Assembly (NCBI GenBank): GCA_026419785.1
Contig: JAODTK010003521.1
Location: forward strand, 124,001-188,000
DNA from: Sclerodactyla briareus
Taxonomy: Eukaryota > Echinodermata > Holothuroidea > Dendrochirotida > Sclerodactylidae
Direction: 5' to 3'
DNA length: 64,000 nt
The position numbers and the translations under genes were made by a program. Position 1 is the first letter of the stretch. Every line of letters starts with the position of its first letter. Positions 54,300-64,000 of the stretch are shown in pieces. Below the pieces are notes generated by a model that made no database searches, was not told the origin of the DNA, and saw only the letters and a list, made by a program, of their open reading frames with translations.

Positions 54300-57200
54300 A
54301 TGAAGTAAATATTTAGTACCTTATTACTACGGGTTTTTATGGTTGTTATTTAAAGAGATGCAAAATGCCAATCCATGGCCTTCCAAGGAATTCATTAGAA
54401 TTCTAAAACCCTCTAGGCCAGTGGTTCCCAACCGTTCATACCATTTCACTTTGGTCTCTGGCATAACTAGCTTTCTCCCCACAAAATCCCTTATGGGATA
54501 TGTGGAATTTGAAGTCAACTGGACAGTCCTGAAGTCTAGTTAAGAGGAAGATGGGAGATGGCTACATGTGAATTTCCCATGAAGCAACGATGAGGCGCGC
54601 AATGCACGCAGAAAATTTTCCAGCTCCAACCCTGGATGTAATATATATAATAGATAGTATCTATTAAATCTAACGTTTTCGCCATCTTTCAACCCCTCTC
54701 TCCTATTGGATCGTAATTTGAAGTAGTCACCTTTTGAACCTGTCCTGGAAAACTTTTCACCTTGGATTGGCTTGTGCTACGTTTCCCCGGTGGGAACCAC
54801 TTGCTCCAGGGAAACGAGTGGGTCTTCAATCCTCTGGGCGAGATGGTGTAAGTAATAGATCTGGAGCATTGAGAGCAAACAGTCACGAGTTTCAAGTTCC
54901 AGCATTCACCGGGCCGGGCATTTATCCTAGGGCGGTACTTCTTAGCTGTGATGGGCGAGGTCTTGGCCTACCACTCATGGAATTGGCGGCCAATTAATGC
55001 AATGGACTGACTGTGGGTTTCAGGGGGTTGTTTTGGGATATTTGCAACAAGTCCGTACAGGTCAGCTGGGAGCAGCCACATTGGGGATGAATTCACTTCC
55101 AGGGTCTGAGAAATTGGTCAGACTGGAGTTCACTGATGTTCCTTTCAAATGGGTATGCTGGCCCCAGAAGCAGGGTGGAATGAACACCCTATCGCCTATC
55201 GCCAGTGGTTCGGCCAGGGTTCTTCGATGAGCCCTATTGGTTTCCTGAACCGAAGAAAATCAACTCAAACCTGCCAGTAATTGCTCATTACCTGGTACGT
55301 TTCATATTTAGTGCACGTCACCTTTTCCATAAACTATTATTCGTTACCATGCCTGACCATAGATAGACATAAGAGCGGCTCGTATTTTGCGCCAATGAAC
55401 GCGCGGGCATGCTGGGGATAATGCACCAAAAAGATCAAAGCCTATGTAGGAATTAACCATTGACTGTGTACGTTAGGCAAGGACGGGTCAGTTTTATCAT
55501 CGTTATTTCGGGAAACTCGCAGTAAATAGATTCTGCTTGAAAAATATGTCAAATACCTGAAGACTACGATAGTAAGCTTTTGTATGGCAAAAATTCAGAG
55601 TGAAATTATTTAAAATGCCAAAAACCAGTTGCGCAAGATGGGCACTACTTACTAGTACGGCCATGAGATAGGCCTCACTAGCCCACCGGCGTATGTGCAA
55701 AACGGCCATATGTACGTCGAGGACGTAAAACGAACTCAGGTGGAGAAAAATAAAACCAAACCAGATAATTGGCACCAGTGACGGGGAAAAACTTTTGCAT
55801 TACTTCCAACAGTACTATCCTAGCCTGCTCAGCCAAACTGCAGAAACACCTGGTACAGAAAATGTCGGGGTTGAGTATTCCTGGTATTAACTTAGTGAAA
55901 AGCTAGAGCCTATCTGCTGACAATGATAGCGGGCTGCATGTTTACAAAGTAATACAGTAGCCTATAGTATCAGCCTAATTAGGCTAATTGTTTAAGGATA
56001 ATTAGAGTGGACTACTCAAACCTTCAAATGATGTTGTGTCAGTATGTATATTGAAACAGAGAAATGTGTTCGCGAAGAAAATGCTCCCCTCCAAACAAGG
56101 CAGCTCCCTCATGCTCCAGGCCACTGCATCAGGCCATATTCAATGTTAAATGTCTGAGGAGACTGCCCAGCAAAAGGGTTCTTTGATGACCTCTATGAAC
56201 ACATTTTTGACTGTGCTGCAGACTTTCACCATATTTTTGTTTTGATCAAGACTTAACCTCTAATTTCTCCCATAGTAATTTCTGCACTGTATAATTCATG
56301 CAGTGAAATGTCCACCATATTGGTTCAGTAGTGGTTATTATAGTCACTGTACCACTCACATATGCTAATCCTATCTCTTTCAAATGTATAACATGCATGT
56401 TACCTGTTTATTTTATTCTATAGCTCAGCTCTGAGAAAAATCACACTGTACCAAAATCACAACAGTGTATAATTTTATTTGCATTCCTAATTTTTTAAAT
56501 CCAGAAAGTGTATGTTATCTAATATCTATACAATCAACCTAATATAAAAAAGGATCACTCACATGCTGCAAAAGCAGTCATCCTGTTTGTTTTCTAGAGG
56601 CCTTTGACTCCCAGCACTGCTCACAAAGTTCCTTAAAATTGCAACGAGATGCTTCCATAGTCCAGACAAAAGTTGGTAGTGGTAAATTAACATTTTACTG
56701 ACTGATCAAAGGATTGAGAGAAAGCCGCTAGAGTCCTAAATAAGAAGTGCTTTCATGAAAACAATGCAATTGTTTGATCTTGAAGTCTAGGGCAGTCTAT
56801 GATGTTGTACAGTGGCTGGCTAGCATTTCAACAGAAACCATACTTTAAGAATCTCATCAGGCTGGTCCCCACTGAGATATGCCGCCCACCAGCAATTTAG
56901 TCCTCAAAATGACCTGACCAAAGAAATGAAATGAGAAATATAGCATCATCATTTACATGACCCTTGCATGTACACTATAGAATGTATGGTTTTTACTCGA
57001 TGTTGACCACAATTTTTTGTTGTTGCAGCCAATAAACTTACTGAATTACAATCAATTGCTACAAATCTTCCCCAATTTAACTTTCGAAGGATTTAGCTTC
57101 TGAGTTATGTTCGCGGCCGACAATTATGTGCGCTTTCCAGGCTTACCTCGCTGGGCCTTGGATAGGATTGATCCTCTGCTCGGCAACAATACCATTTGAA

Positions 57201-59040
57201 GAAAAAAATCAGGCACTATGCTGGCAAGGTGTGAAGGATTGGTGTGCCTAAAAGAACTTAGACCTCCAGAAGGAAGACCAAAGACTGAATGAACCTGAAA
57301 ACCTCCACTGAACATGGACCCCCAAAAGGTAGTATAAATACAGAATATCCTCAAGCAAGCGGCGGCACCGGCATTTGCCCGATGGAGGTTCAGAGTTCCT
57401 GCAGCACCTGATGCCCTGACCTATACCTCACTTTTGGAGCATTTTTCGGCCTGTAATTGCCCTGTCCCCACACTTTCATACATTTCTGCCTGTGGTTTTG
57501 AAATGTATCTCATTCGCAATTCATGAAAATAGGGTAGGGGAGGATGGGGGAGGAGAGGTCATATCTAGTGACACATGTGTCGCATCTCTTCGCGACCTCC
57601 TTCCCGGCACACAGCCAGTACTTATACTACTCCTAACTCCCTGTAGGCGCCGCTGCTGCCTCAAATTTTTCGTTTTGTAGTTTTTGTTAAGGCCTTCCTT
57701 TTGGGCGCACCCGTGGAAGTAGACTAGGAATAGCTTGGAATTTCATCATCGTTTCGCCACCGCACTACTTATTGCTTGAGTATTATTCGGCATCTGCTCA
57801 TTCATATCAAATGTCTATGCATTTTTTGCTCTGCTAAACTATTGGTCAATCAGCTGCATTGTGTGCAATAAATCTTCACAAGGCCTAGCGAGTCAGATTC
57901 CACTGACTGGAATATGGGTCTGTGCCAGGAACTAATTGGGCTCCCTAGTTGCAAGAGGAGTTTGGTGACTTTGGTCATGTCATATCATTCACCTGGAGTT
58001 GTCGAGTATGCCTGCCTATGTAGTTCTCCACATCGGGCCAGACATCGCAAGCTACGTCGGCCTAACCTATAAGCCAGTGTATTCTCGAGTACGGGTACGA
58101 CTCTTGTTTTCATTATCAGTGTGGAAGGGGTAGAAACAAAAGATGTCTACATCCTGCAAAATCTAACAGCACAATTGCGAAGAACTATTCTCAAAATCAC
58201 AGAATAATAAAATCTTTACAGAAATCGATTCGTATATTCACCATAACCAACCTGCCTCATATTGCATGATTTATTTATCCGCAAAATCGGCGTATCATTG
58301 CTCGCCGTCGAAAACTCGTTGGTTTACTACATGTACCATTTGCGCGAGCGGTTCTTTTTGGGTGCACTTTTCCCAGGTGATCCCCCGCGCGTTCAATTGG
58401 CTGCAAATTGTTGCACAGTAACATATGGGCCATGTTACGTCTACGTATATATGTCTGTGTGCCTGCCATTGCATTCAAGCCTCAAGGGCTATAACTCTCC
58501 GTACATTTCTATTAGTCTCAGCCAGGCTAATGAGCTCTTATTGAGGCGTAATACGAGCACAATTTTTGCTCATTTTGTGTTAATCAACTACGCTGCACAC
58601 GAACAGAAAAGAATATAATCTTCTCTGGATATGTACTGTAGCCTGAAGAGAGGCACATGCGGACAGGTTCGTATATCAATTACCTGCCCGTCTCTTGTCG
58701 GATATATAGGCTGATGACTTGGAACTCGACTCGACTCTGCATGCTCAAGCCCGAGTCAACTATTTTTCTGTGGTGACTCCAGTCAAGTCAAATGTGTCTA
58801 GAGACATTTTGGGTCAAGACCGCAAAGTGACTGTTCATAACGCTGGAAGCGGTGCTGGTAGACTAAAAAACTCAACTGGTCCTGAGTGTCTGCGTTTAGC
58901 TGGATTGGTACATTTGTTGGTTATCTGAGAAGCCAATGGTTTTCTGTAAGTGCTTTGGGATGGGAAAGAGTAGGCCTGTAAAAATCTGTCTCATTAATAA
59001 GAGGCGTTTCCCTCTGTCATAAATCTATCTGAACATTTTA
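54300..59040. other. Unassigned stretch
   Basis: About 4.7 kb with no gene, RNA or repeat that I can support. CAGTGGTTCCCAACC at 54,419-54,433 resembles a hAT end but has no partner. The frame 54,734-54,997 has no known domain. It is the longest stretch without recognisable repeats and the likeliest place for unrecognised host sequence. Confidence 0.4.
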
Positions 59041-59044
59041 TGAT

Positions 59045-59310
59045 GTGTCAGTTAGAGAAGCTGGCACAATTGGTAGAAGCGTCTGCCCACTCCACCTGGG
59101 AAATTGGGGTTTGATCCTGGTCAGGTCATACCAAGACTTTGAAAATGGTACCTGTTGCCTTCTCGCTGGGCGCTCAGCTAAATGAGTAGTGGGTGCAGGG
59201 AATGGGAACTGCTGTTTCAGGCAGCCTGGCCCCGTAGTCTATATTCACAGCTGGTGGCTCGGATTGGTTGAGAGTGGGGCTATAGCCCCTGCGGGCACGT
59301 AGGGGATATT
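59045..59310 (+). mobile_element. tRNA-derived SINE, plus strand
   Basis: Box A AGCTGGCACAATTGGTAGAA (59,059-59,078) and box B GGGGTTTGATCCTGG (59,105-59,119) are properly spaced. The body has TGTTGCCTTCTCGCTGGGCG, CTCAGCTAAATGAGTAGTGG and TGCAGGCAGCCT-like text, and the end AGTGGGGCTATAGCCCCTGC. The head differs from the other SINEs in the window, so it may be a second SINE family. No protein coding. Confidence 0.7.
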
Positions 59311-59314
59311 CACA

Positions 59315-61300
59315 GCGTGTTCTCCAATCTTTCCTCTACCTTTTTAGAGGCATTATCAGTTGATTTGCATCTGGCCGAAAAGCGACAGCGACATTTACCT
59401 AATGTCTCAGTGAAAAATCATCTCAGTGCAATTCGGTATCAATTTCTAGGTATATCGTCACACTATATCATTGTAAATGACCGTGAGGCAAGTGTCTGTT
59501 CTTCCATGGGGTGTTGTGTTGTTAATATTACTACGGGTATAGCTTGGCGATACACTTGGTTGAACTCGTAATTCACAGTTCTCGTTTGGAGACTCATGGG
59601 GACTCAGATTCAAAGCTAAGGGCTACACTCGGGTGCCATCGCCACTGACCTGGATCAGGAACACTGAACGTATCACACTCTCGCACACTGCTAATACTAG
59701 TGGTGTTGGCTTAACAGTGGGTCATTAACAATTTTTCAAATTTTAGGTCATCAAAGGCATCCCACGTTCCAGGCTTTACTGTTGTTCAAAGTGCGAGAAC
59801 TTGTGAGAAAATGTTCTCCTCTTGATCCTCTCGTACGCGAGAACTAACACCATACTTCTTTAAGAACATGCATGGTACGAGCGTACAAACCGTTCCACTA
59901 ATGATATTGGAGATTTTTCTCATAAAAGTTCTCATATCAGGCAACAGTTTGATTAAGGGTGTGAGTTATAATATCAAGACTACTCTATTTCTGGTCGGCT
60001 AAATAGTTGGCAACTGGTATCCCCGAGGCGACGTTGGCCTTGTATTGATTTTGCAGGTAGAAGAGCGGTATGTCAACACGGAGCCGAGACGCTGCTGAAG
60101 CTCAAGTTTACTGGCTCGTTGGTTGAAGGCAATATGAAAAAATTGATTCGATCTCGAGTTGGAATCAATACTCAGAATTTGGTATAAATAGGGAAAGTGT
60201 GAGTGACTATGATGTATGGCTGCAAAAGTTAATAAGTAATAAAAAATGCTTTTCCTTGTATGTTAACAACAAGGAAACAGCATTTTTAAATGCACTTCAA
60301 TGTTGGTCCAAATTATAGTCCTTCGTATGTTGTTGGGCCTGAGATCCATTGTATTGCAGTTTGGTTTAGTAGCCTTTCCACTGCCTCCTCTCGCAAGAAA
60401 CGAACGTCGAATGCCTCTTTCTTATAAAACTAAATGGTTTCTGTATTATCTACCCTCATGCAGTCCCTTCCCCCTCTCTCCTACATGTTTATAACCATCT
60501 TCTATGGTATATTCTGATTTTGGTGTGATCTTTTCAACTGTAGAGTGGTCACGATCGAGGGGGTAAACAACCACCGTACAAATTATGCAATCTATTTCCA
60601 CTCTACTTCACCCCTTTATCACCCCCCATGCTACGAGTGTCTTGCAGTTTTCACATAGTAACTGGGTTGGCAACCCCATCTCCCTTTTCTTTTTGCCAGA
60701 ACCATTTGTCCTGCAACAATTGTTTTTTTCCACTGAAAAAAAAAAAAAATGACCAAGTAGGAAAGTATTTACGGTTGGTGACCGTTTTGGACAGCAAGCT
60801 AACTCCGTCAATTCGCGGAGGAGCAGGTTTGGAAAGTGTCTCCTATGGTTCCACAATGTTTTCTTCGATTTTTGTGTCTCTCTCCGGTAGTCGTCTTGCG
60901 GCAAGTGCATTTCCTCACAAAACTACAAACTATTACGCTTCTGGCATGCTGCCAAAGGTATATATGTGAAGTTGCCTAAATGGCAATGAAAACAGAGTAA
61001 TAGTATGAGAATGCTTTTTTGATCATAGATAGGTGCCCTGAATGTTGGAGTAGAACAGCGTGTTTGCATCAAAGTTAAAAATTCTATTCATTAGGTACAG
61101 AACATGTCTAGGGTTTAGTGGCTAATCGTGAGTCAATGATATTGTGAGTCGATCAGGGCATCCTTTTGTACTGCAAAAAGCGTGTGTACATACGTCTGTG
61201 AATATCACCTAATTCGAAACATCATGACAGTACCATTACACTTCTAAAACTAGAACGCCTGGCGTTAGAACGCAAATGGTATATCCCCACGTGCCAATAA
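59315..61300. other. Unassigned stretch
   Basis: Apart from the small foldback at 59,795-59,943, no gene or repeat is supported. Confidence 0.4.
59795..59943. repeat. Small inverted-repeat (foldback) candidate
   Basis: GAGAACTTGTGAGAAAA at the left is inverted at the right as TTTTTCTCATAAAAGTTCTC. Additional GTTCTC and GAGAAC words lie inside (59,813 and 59,838). About 149 bp in all; no flanking duplication seen. Confidence 0.5.
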
Positions 61301-61301
61301 C

Positions 61302-62400
61302 CAGTTTCCATTTTTGTTCCGTAACTCCTTAAATAAGCACTTGATTCAAGACTCAACCTTTAACCAATGACTCTGACAGGAGGTCAAATGGGTCAGAGGT
61401 CAAGCACATGCAGGTCAACAATTATTATATACAATGGTGGAATCTCCAGCTTCCAAGAATAATTCTTCCGATTACGGCCATAAAAGTTTTTGACCCCTAA
61501 GTGACCTTGAATGACCTTAAGACATGGAGCAAGCTTTTGAAAATGTAAACTTCCAGTGATAATCCACTCCGAGAGATTTCGCATGTATGATAACACGCCC
61601 AGTGCTATTGCCCCAAAAGTTGTAAAATCAGTTTTTGACCCCTACGTGACCCCCCTTTGAGGACCTTCAATGACATGGCGTTTTTATCAAAATTGTTGCT
61701 ATCCATGTGATGCACCCCTCTAGAAGCATATTGCATTCCAATGAAACACGCCATAATGTTATTGCGAAAAAAGCTAGTGAAATAAAACTTGGACCACTGG
61801 TAACTACCAAGTATGCAGTCCGATCGAAGCGGGTTGTGAGTGGTTTCCGGCCATGAAGCACACAAAGTTTAATCACATATCCAAAAATTATTGACAGTTT
61901 CCATTTTTTTTACCGTACTCTTAGATAAGACATTTATTCAGATCAACCTTTACACACTGACCACCCGAAGAGGTCAAATGAGGGTCGAGGTCACACACAT
62001 GCAGGTCAACAAATATATCACAATGGTGAATCTTCCCCCTTCACAGATATTCAATTCTCCGATTATGGCCAGAAAACAGTTTTTGACCCCTAAGTGACCT
62101 TGAATGACCTTTAATGACATGACATTTTTTCTATGAAAATTGTAACTCTCCATGTGATACATCCACTCCTAGGAGCATTTTGCATTCTGATGACAGTCCA
62201 ATGCTATTTGCCAAAAAGACTAAAATCAGTTTTTGACCCCTACGTGACCTTTGATACCTTCAATGACATGGCGGTTTTTATAGAAATTGTTACTCTCCAT
62301 GTGATGCACCCACGCCTAGAAGCATATTGCATTCCAATGAACACGCCTAATGGTTATTGCGAAAAAGCTATTAAAATAAATTTTGACCACTTGTAACTGA
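61302..62400. repeat. 594-bp segmental tandem duplication
   Basis: CAGTTTCCATTTTT.TT at 61,302 and 61,895, CACATGCAGGTCAACAA.TAT at about 61,407 and 61,998, TTTTTGACCCCTAAGTGACC at about 61,487 and 62,081, and GACCACTGGTAACT/GACCACTTGTAACT at about 61,791 and 62,385 give a constant step near 594. Inside each unit the TTTTTGACCCCTA block repeats again after 145-150 bp (61,636 and 62,235), so there is a nested roughly 147-bp periodicity. Confidence 0.9.
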
Positions 62401-62401
62401 A

Positions 62402-62726
62402 AAATCACACAAAGTTTTGACCTCGGATGACCTTGAAAATGCCCCTGTTTTTCGGGTCCAATTGTCACCCCTGAGTACCAAGTTTCTGTGTAGATCGAAC
62501 AAACTTGAATTTTGCGTAAAATCACCAAAGCAGAGGGCAGCAGACTTACGGTAATACCAGTTTTCGGAAGCATCCAAGATCTCCATGGGGTCAACCCGGG
62601 TACCAAGTTTCAGCAAATCGAGGTAAAAGCGTGGAGAGTTATCGACGCTAACGCGACCATTCTTCCGGGGCGGAACGCGGCGGACCACGAAGACAAAACC
62701 ATTAAATCCCCGAGTGGGGAAATAAT
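62402..62726 (+). mobile_element. Hairpin-bounded element, right-end copy
   Basis: TTGACCTCGGATGACCTTGA, TTTTTCGGGTCCAAT, ACCAAGTTT blocks, GGAGAGTTATCGACGCTAAC, GGAACGCGGCGGACCACG and the right stem ATCCCCGAGTGGGGA with AATAAT. It abuts the 594-bp duplication on the left and lies 120 bp before the next full-length copy. Confidence 0.65.
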
Positions 62727-62844
62727 TTAAAGCTAATTTGCTTTGAAGTAGATTCAAGAAAATAGCATCCATGTTATTGGAATGAATGCATCCATTCGAT
62801 TCGATAAAAAAAAAACATCATCAACAAGAATTCAGTCAAAACTA

Positions 62845-63685
62845 GACACGTGTAGGCGGGTCAACCGCCCACGTTGTATATCCCCGCTTTGGAGCAATCG
62901 TTGGGAAGAAGTTATCTAACACCCCAATAAAGACCCCCATTTCGGTCAGAAACCAAGACGTCATCCACCAGTTTGTTGTATCCACGGGTTGTTAATAGGC
63001 CAAATGAATTATGCAAATTTGACACATGATGGATTTGAATAACTTCTAACTTTGTGAGGAACAAAATGTAGCTCCCATCACCAATTTAGTGGAAATCTGA
63101 CAAAGTTTGGAAAGCTAAATTCGAAATTTCACCTACGATGACCTCGATGGACCCTCCACAATTTTCAGATTCAACTATAGTTTGTTCCCTCAAGTTTTGT
63201 TCTCCAATCTGACAAGTTTGGAAATATGCATAAGTTTGCAAATTTGACTTTGATGACCTTGACATGAACTCACATTTTTCGGGATCAACTTCGTCCTACA
63301 CACCAGGTTTCGTTTAAATGCGACTTACTTGAAAATTTAGCGAAAAATGCAAATTAGCGGCCCCAGAATTGCAGCGATGCCACTTCCGAAAACTCATCCG
63401 AGATTTCACTAGGGCGGACAAGTGTACCAAGTTCAGATCAACGACAAAGTGTTAAAAGAAGTTTATGCGCAACGGGAAAATGTCCAATTGGAAATTCTGC
63501 AAATTAGCAGGACCCGATTATGTGGCACGCCCACATTCGAAATCATCCGGGATTCACTCAGGGCGGACATCTGTGGCAAGTTTGGCTCAAACGGACAAAG
63601 TGTTCAAGAGTTATTGCGCTTAACATGGCGTTCCGGCGGAGGCGGCGAAGCCAACACCATAATATCCCGAAGTGGGGATATAATA
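62845..63685 (+). mobile_element. Hairpin-bounded element, full-length copy 2 (841 bp)
   Basis: Left end GACACGTGTAGGCGGGTCAA then CCGCCCACGTTGTATATCC (stem GGCGG/CCGCC inside GTG..CAC). Right end ATATCCC-GAAGTG-GGGATAT then AATAAG. The interior is colinear with 27,785-28,670: AAAGACCCCCATTT, AATTATGCAAATTTGACACA, TCATCCGAGATTTCACTA, GTTATTGCGCT. The frame 63,422-63,940 starts inside this copy and is not a gene. Confidence 0.75.
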
Positions 63686-63764
63686 AGCACCCAATGCATT
63701 TCTATTTCGGAATTCATCGGCGAAGTTTCTACAGCTGGTTATTTGCTATTGTGGTATTGTATTC

Positions 63765-63830
63765 TATCTTCTCTCTATCTATATCTATCTATCTCTCCAT
63801 CATCAAATCCATCCATTCCATCCATCCTGT
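63765..63830. repeat. (TCTA)n / (ATCC)n microsatellite
   Basis: CTATCTATATCTATCTATCT followed by ATCCATCCATTCCATCCATC. It lies 80 bp right of the hairpin-bounded element. Confidence 0.9.
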
Positions 63831-64000
63831 TTGTGCTTCGAGGGATCTTGACCAAACATTTGGTCACAATATTTATTGAGATGTGGTTGAATGGGCTCCG
63901 AAATGGCATTTTAAAAGGGGCACATTCCGTGTACCGGTGAGGGATTCGCAGCTGACCAATAGGGTGCAGTATCTGGTCTGCATCCTTGCTGGGCCACTTG

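Noticed and set aside
54419-54433. hAT left end CAGTGGTTCCCAACC
   Set aside because: No inverted partner found within a plausible distance; the word alone is not enough.
63422-63940. 172-codon plus-strand frame
   Set aside because: Starts inside the second full-length hairpin-bounded repeat and reads into a microsatellite, with no domain.

Overview
The window is eukaryotic, repeat-dominated and apparently free of host genes. Nothing prokaryotic is visible: there are no operons, and no open frame longer than about 180 codons apart from low-complexity or repeat-derived ones. The interspersed families are those of marine invertebrate genomes: arrays built on GGTCA-rich units, tRNA-headed SINEs whose tails read roughly AGCGCTATATAAG, and degenerate EN-RT LINEs. 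An echinoderm or another marine invertebrate is my best guess, but the species cannot be fixed from sequence alone. Frequent one-base differences between repeat copies and poly-G/poly-C runs of 22-25 bases suggest either old decay or noisy long-read assembly.

Layout. 0-2.7 kb: a GGTCA-family repeat, then a 65-bp tandem array and a 91-bp duplication. 2.9-6.6 kb: the most complete element, a minus-strand jockey/CR1-like LINE with an ORF1 remnant, endonuclease, reverse transcriptase, C-terminal domain and 3' tail, all frameshifted. 6.8-11 kb: copies of a poly-C-bearing repeat and LINE scraps. 11.1-15.4 kb: two adjacent elements with a hairpin, then a GT/GTCT microsatellite, then tandem units (about 267 and 313 bp). 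15.4-20.7 kb: mostly unassigned, with a SINE, a 28-bp minisatellite, an RT scrap and a 240-bp polypurine tract. 20.7-27.8 kb: mostly unassigned, with microsatellites and more of the same families. 27.8-30.1 kb: a hairpin-bounded element, a LINE C-terminal remnant and a second partial hairpin-bounded element. 30-41 kb: SINEs, a roughly 155-bp array, a 233-bp duplication and a second copy of the 313-bp-unit element. 41-49.3 kb: a cluster of short inverted-repeat transposons (hAT-like, a 52-bp-arm foldback, several TTAA-flanked MITEs). 49-54.3 kb: GGTCA-family arrays and a SINE. 54.3-61.3 kb: largely unassigned, with one SINE and a small foldback. 61.3-63.8 kb: a 594-bp tandem duplication and two hairpin-bounded elements.

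How the parts relate. The autonomous machinery seen here (three or four LINE remnants) is broken. Most of the recognisable DNA is non-autonomous: SINEs, MITEs and elements whose stem-loop, GTCY microsatellite and tandem core resemble the Helentron-associated (HINE/DINE-1) architecture. The most interesting signals are that shared architecture with its variable unit number, its repeated perfect AGGTCA direct repeats (nuclear-receptor-type DR4 and DR1), the hairpin-bounded family present in four copies, and a MITE whose internal deletion junction carries a perfect palindrome.
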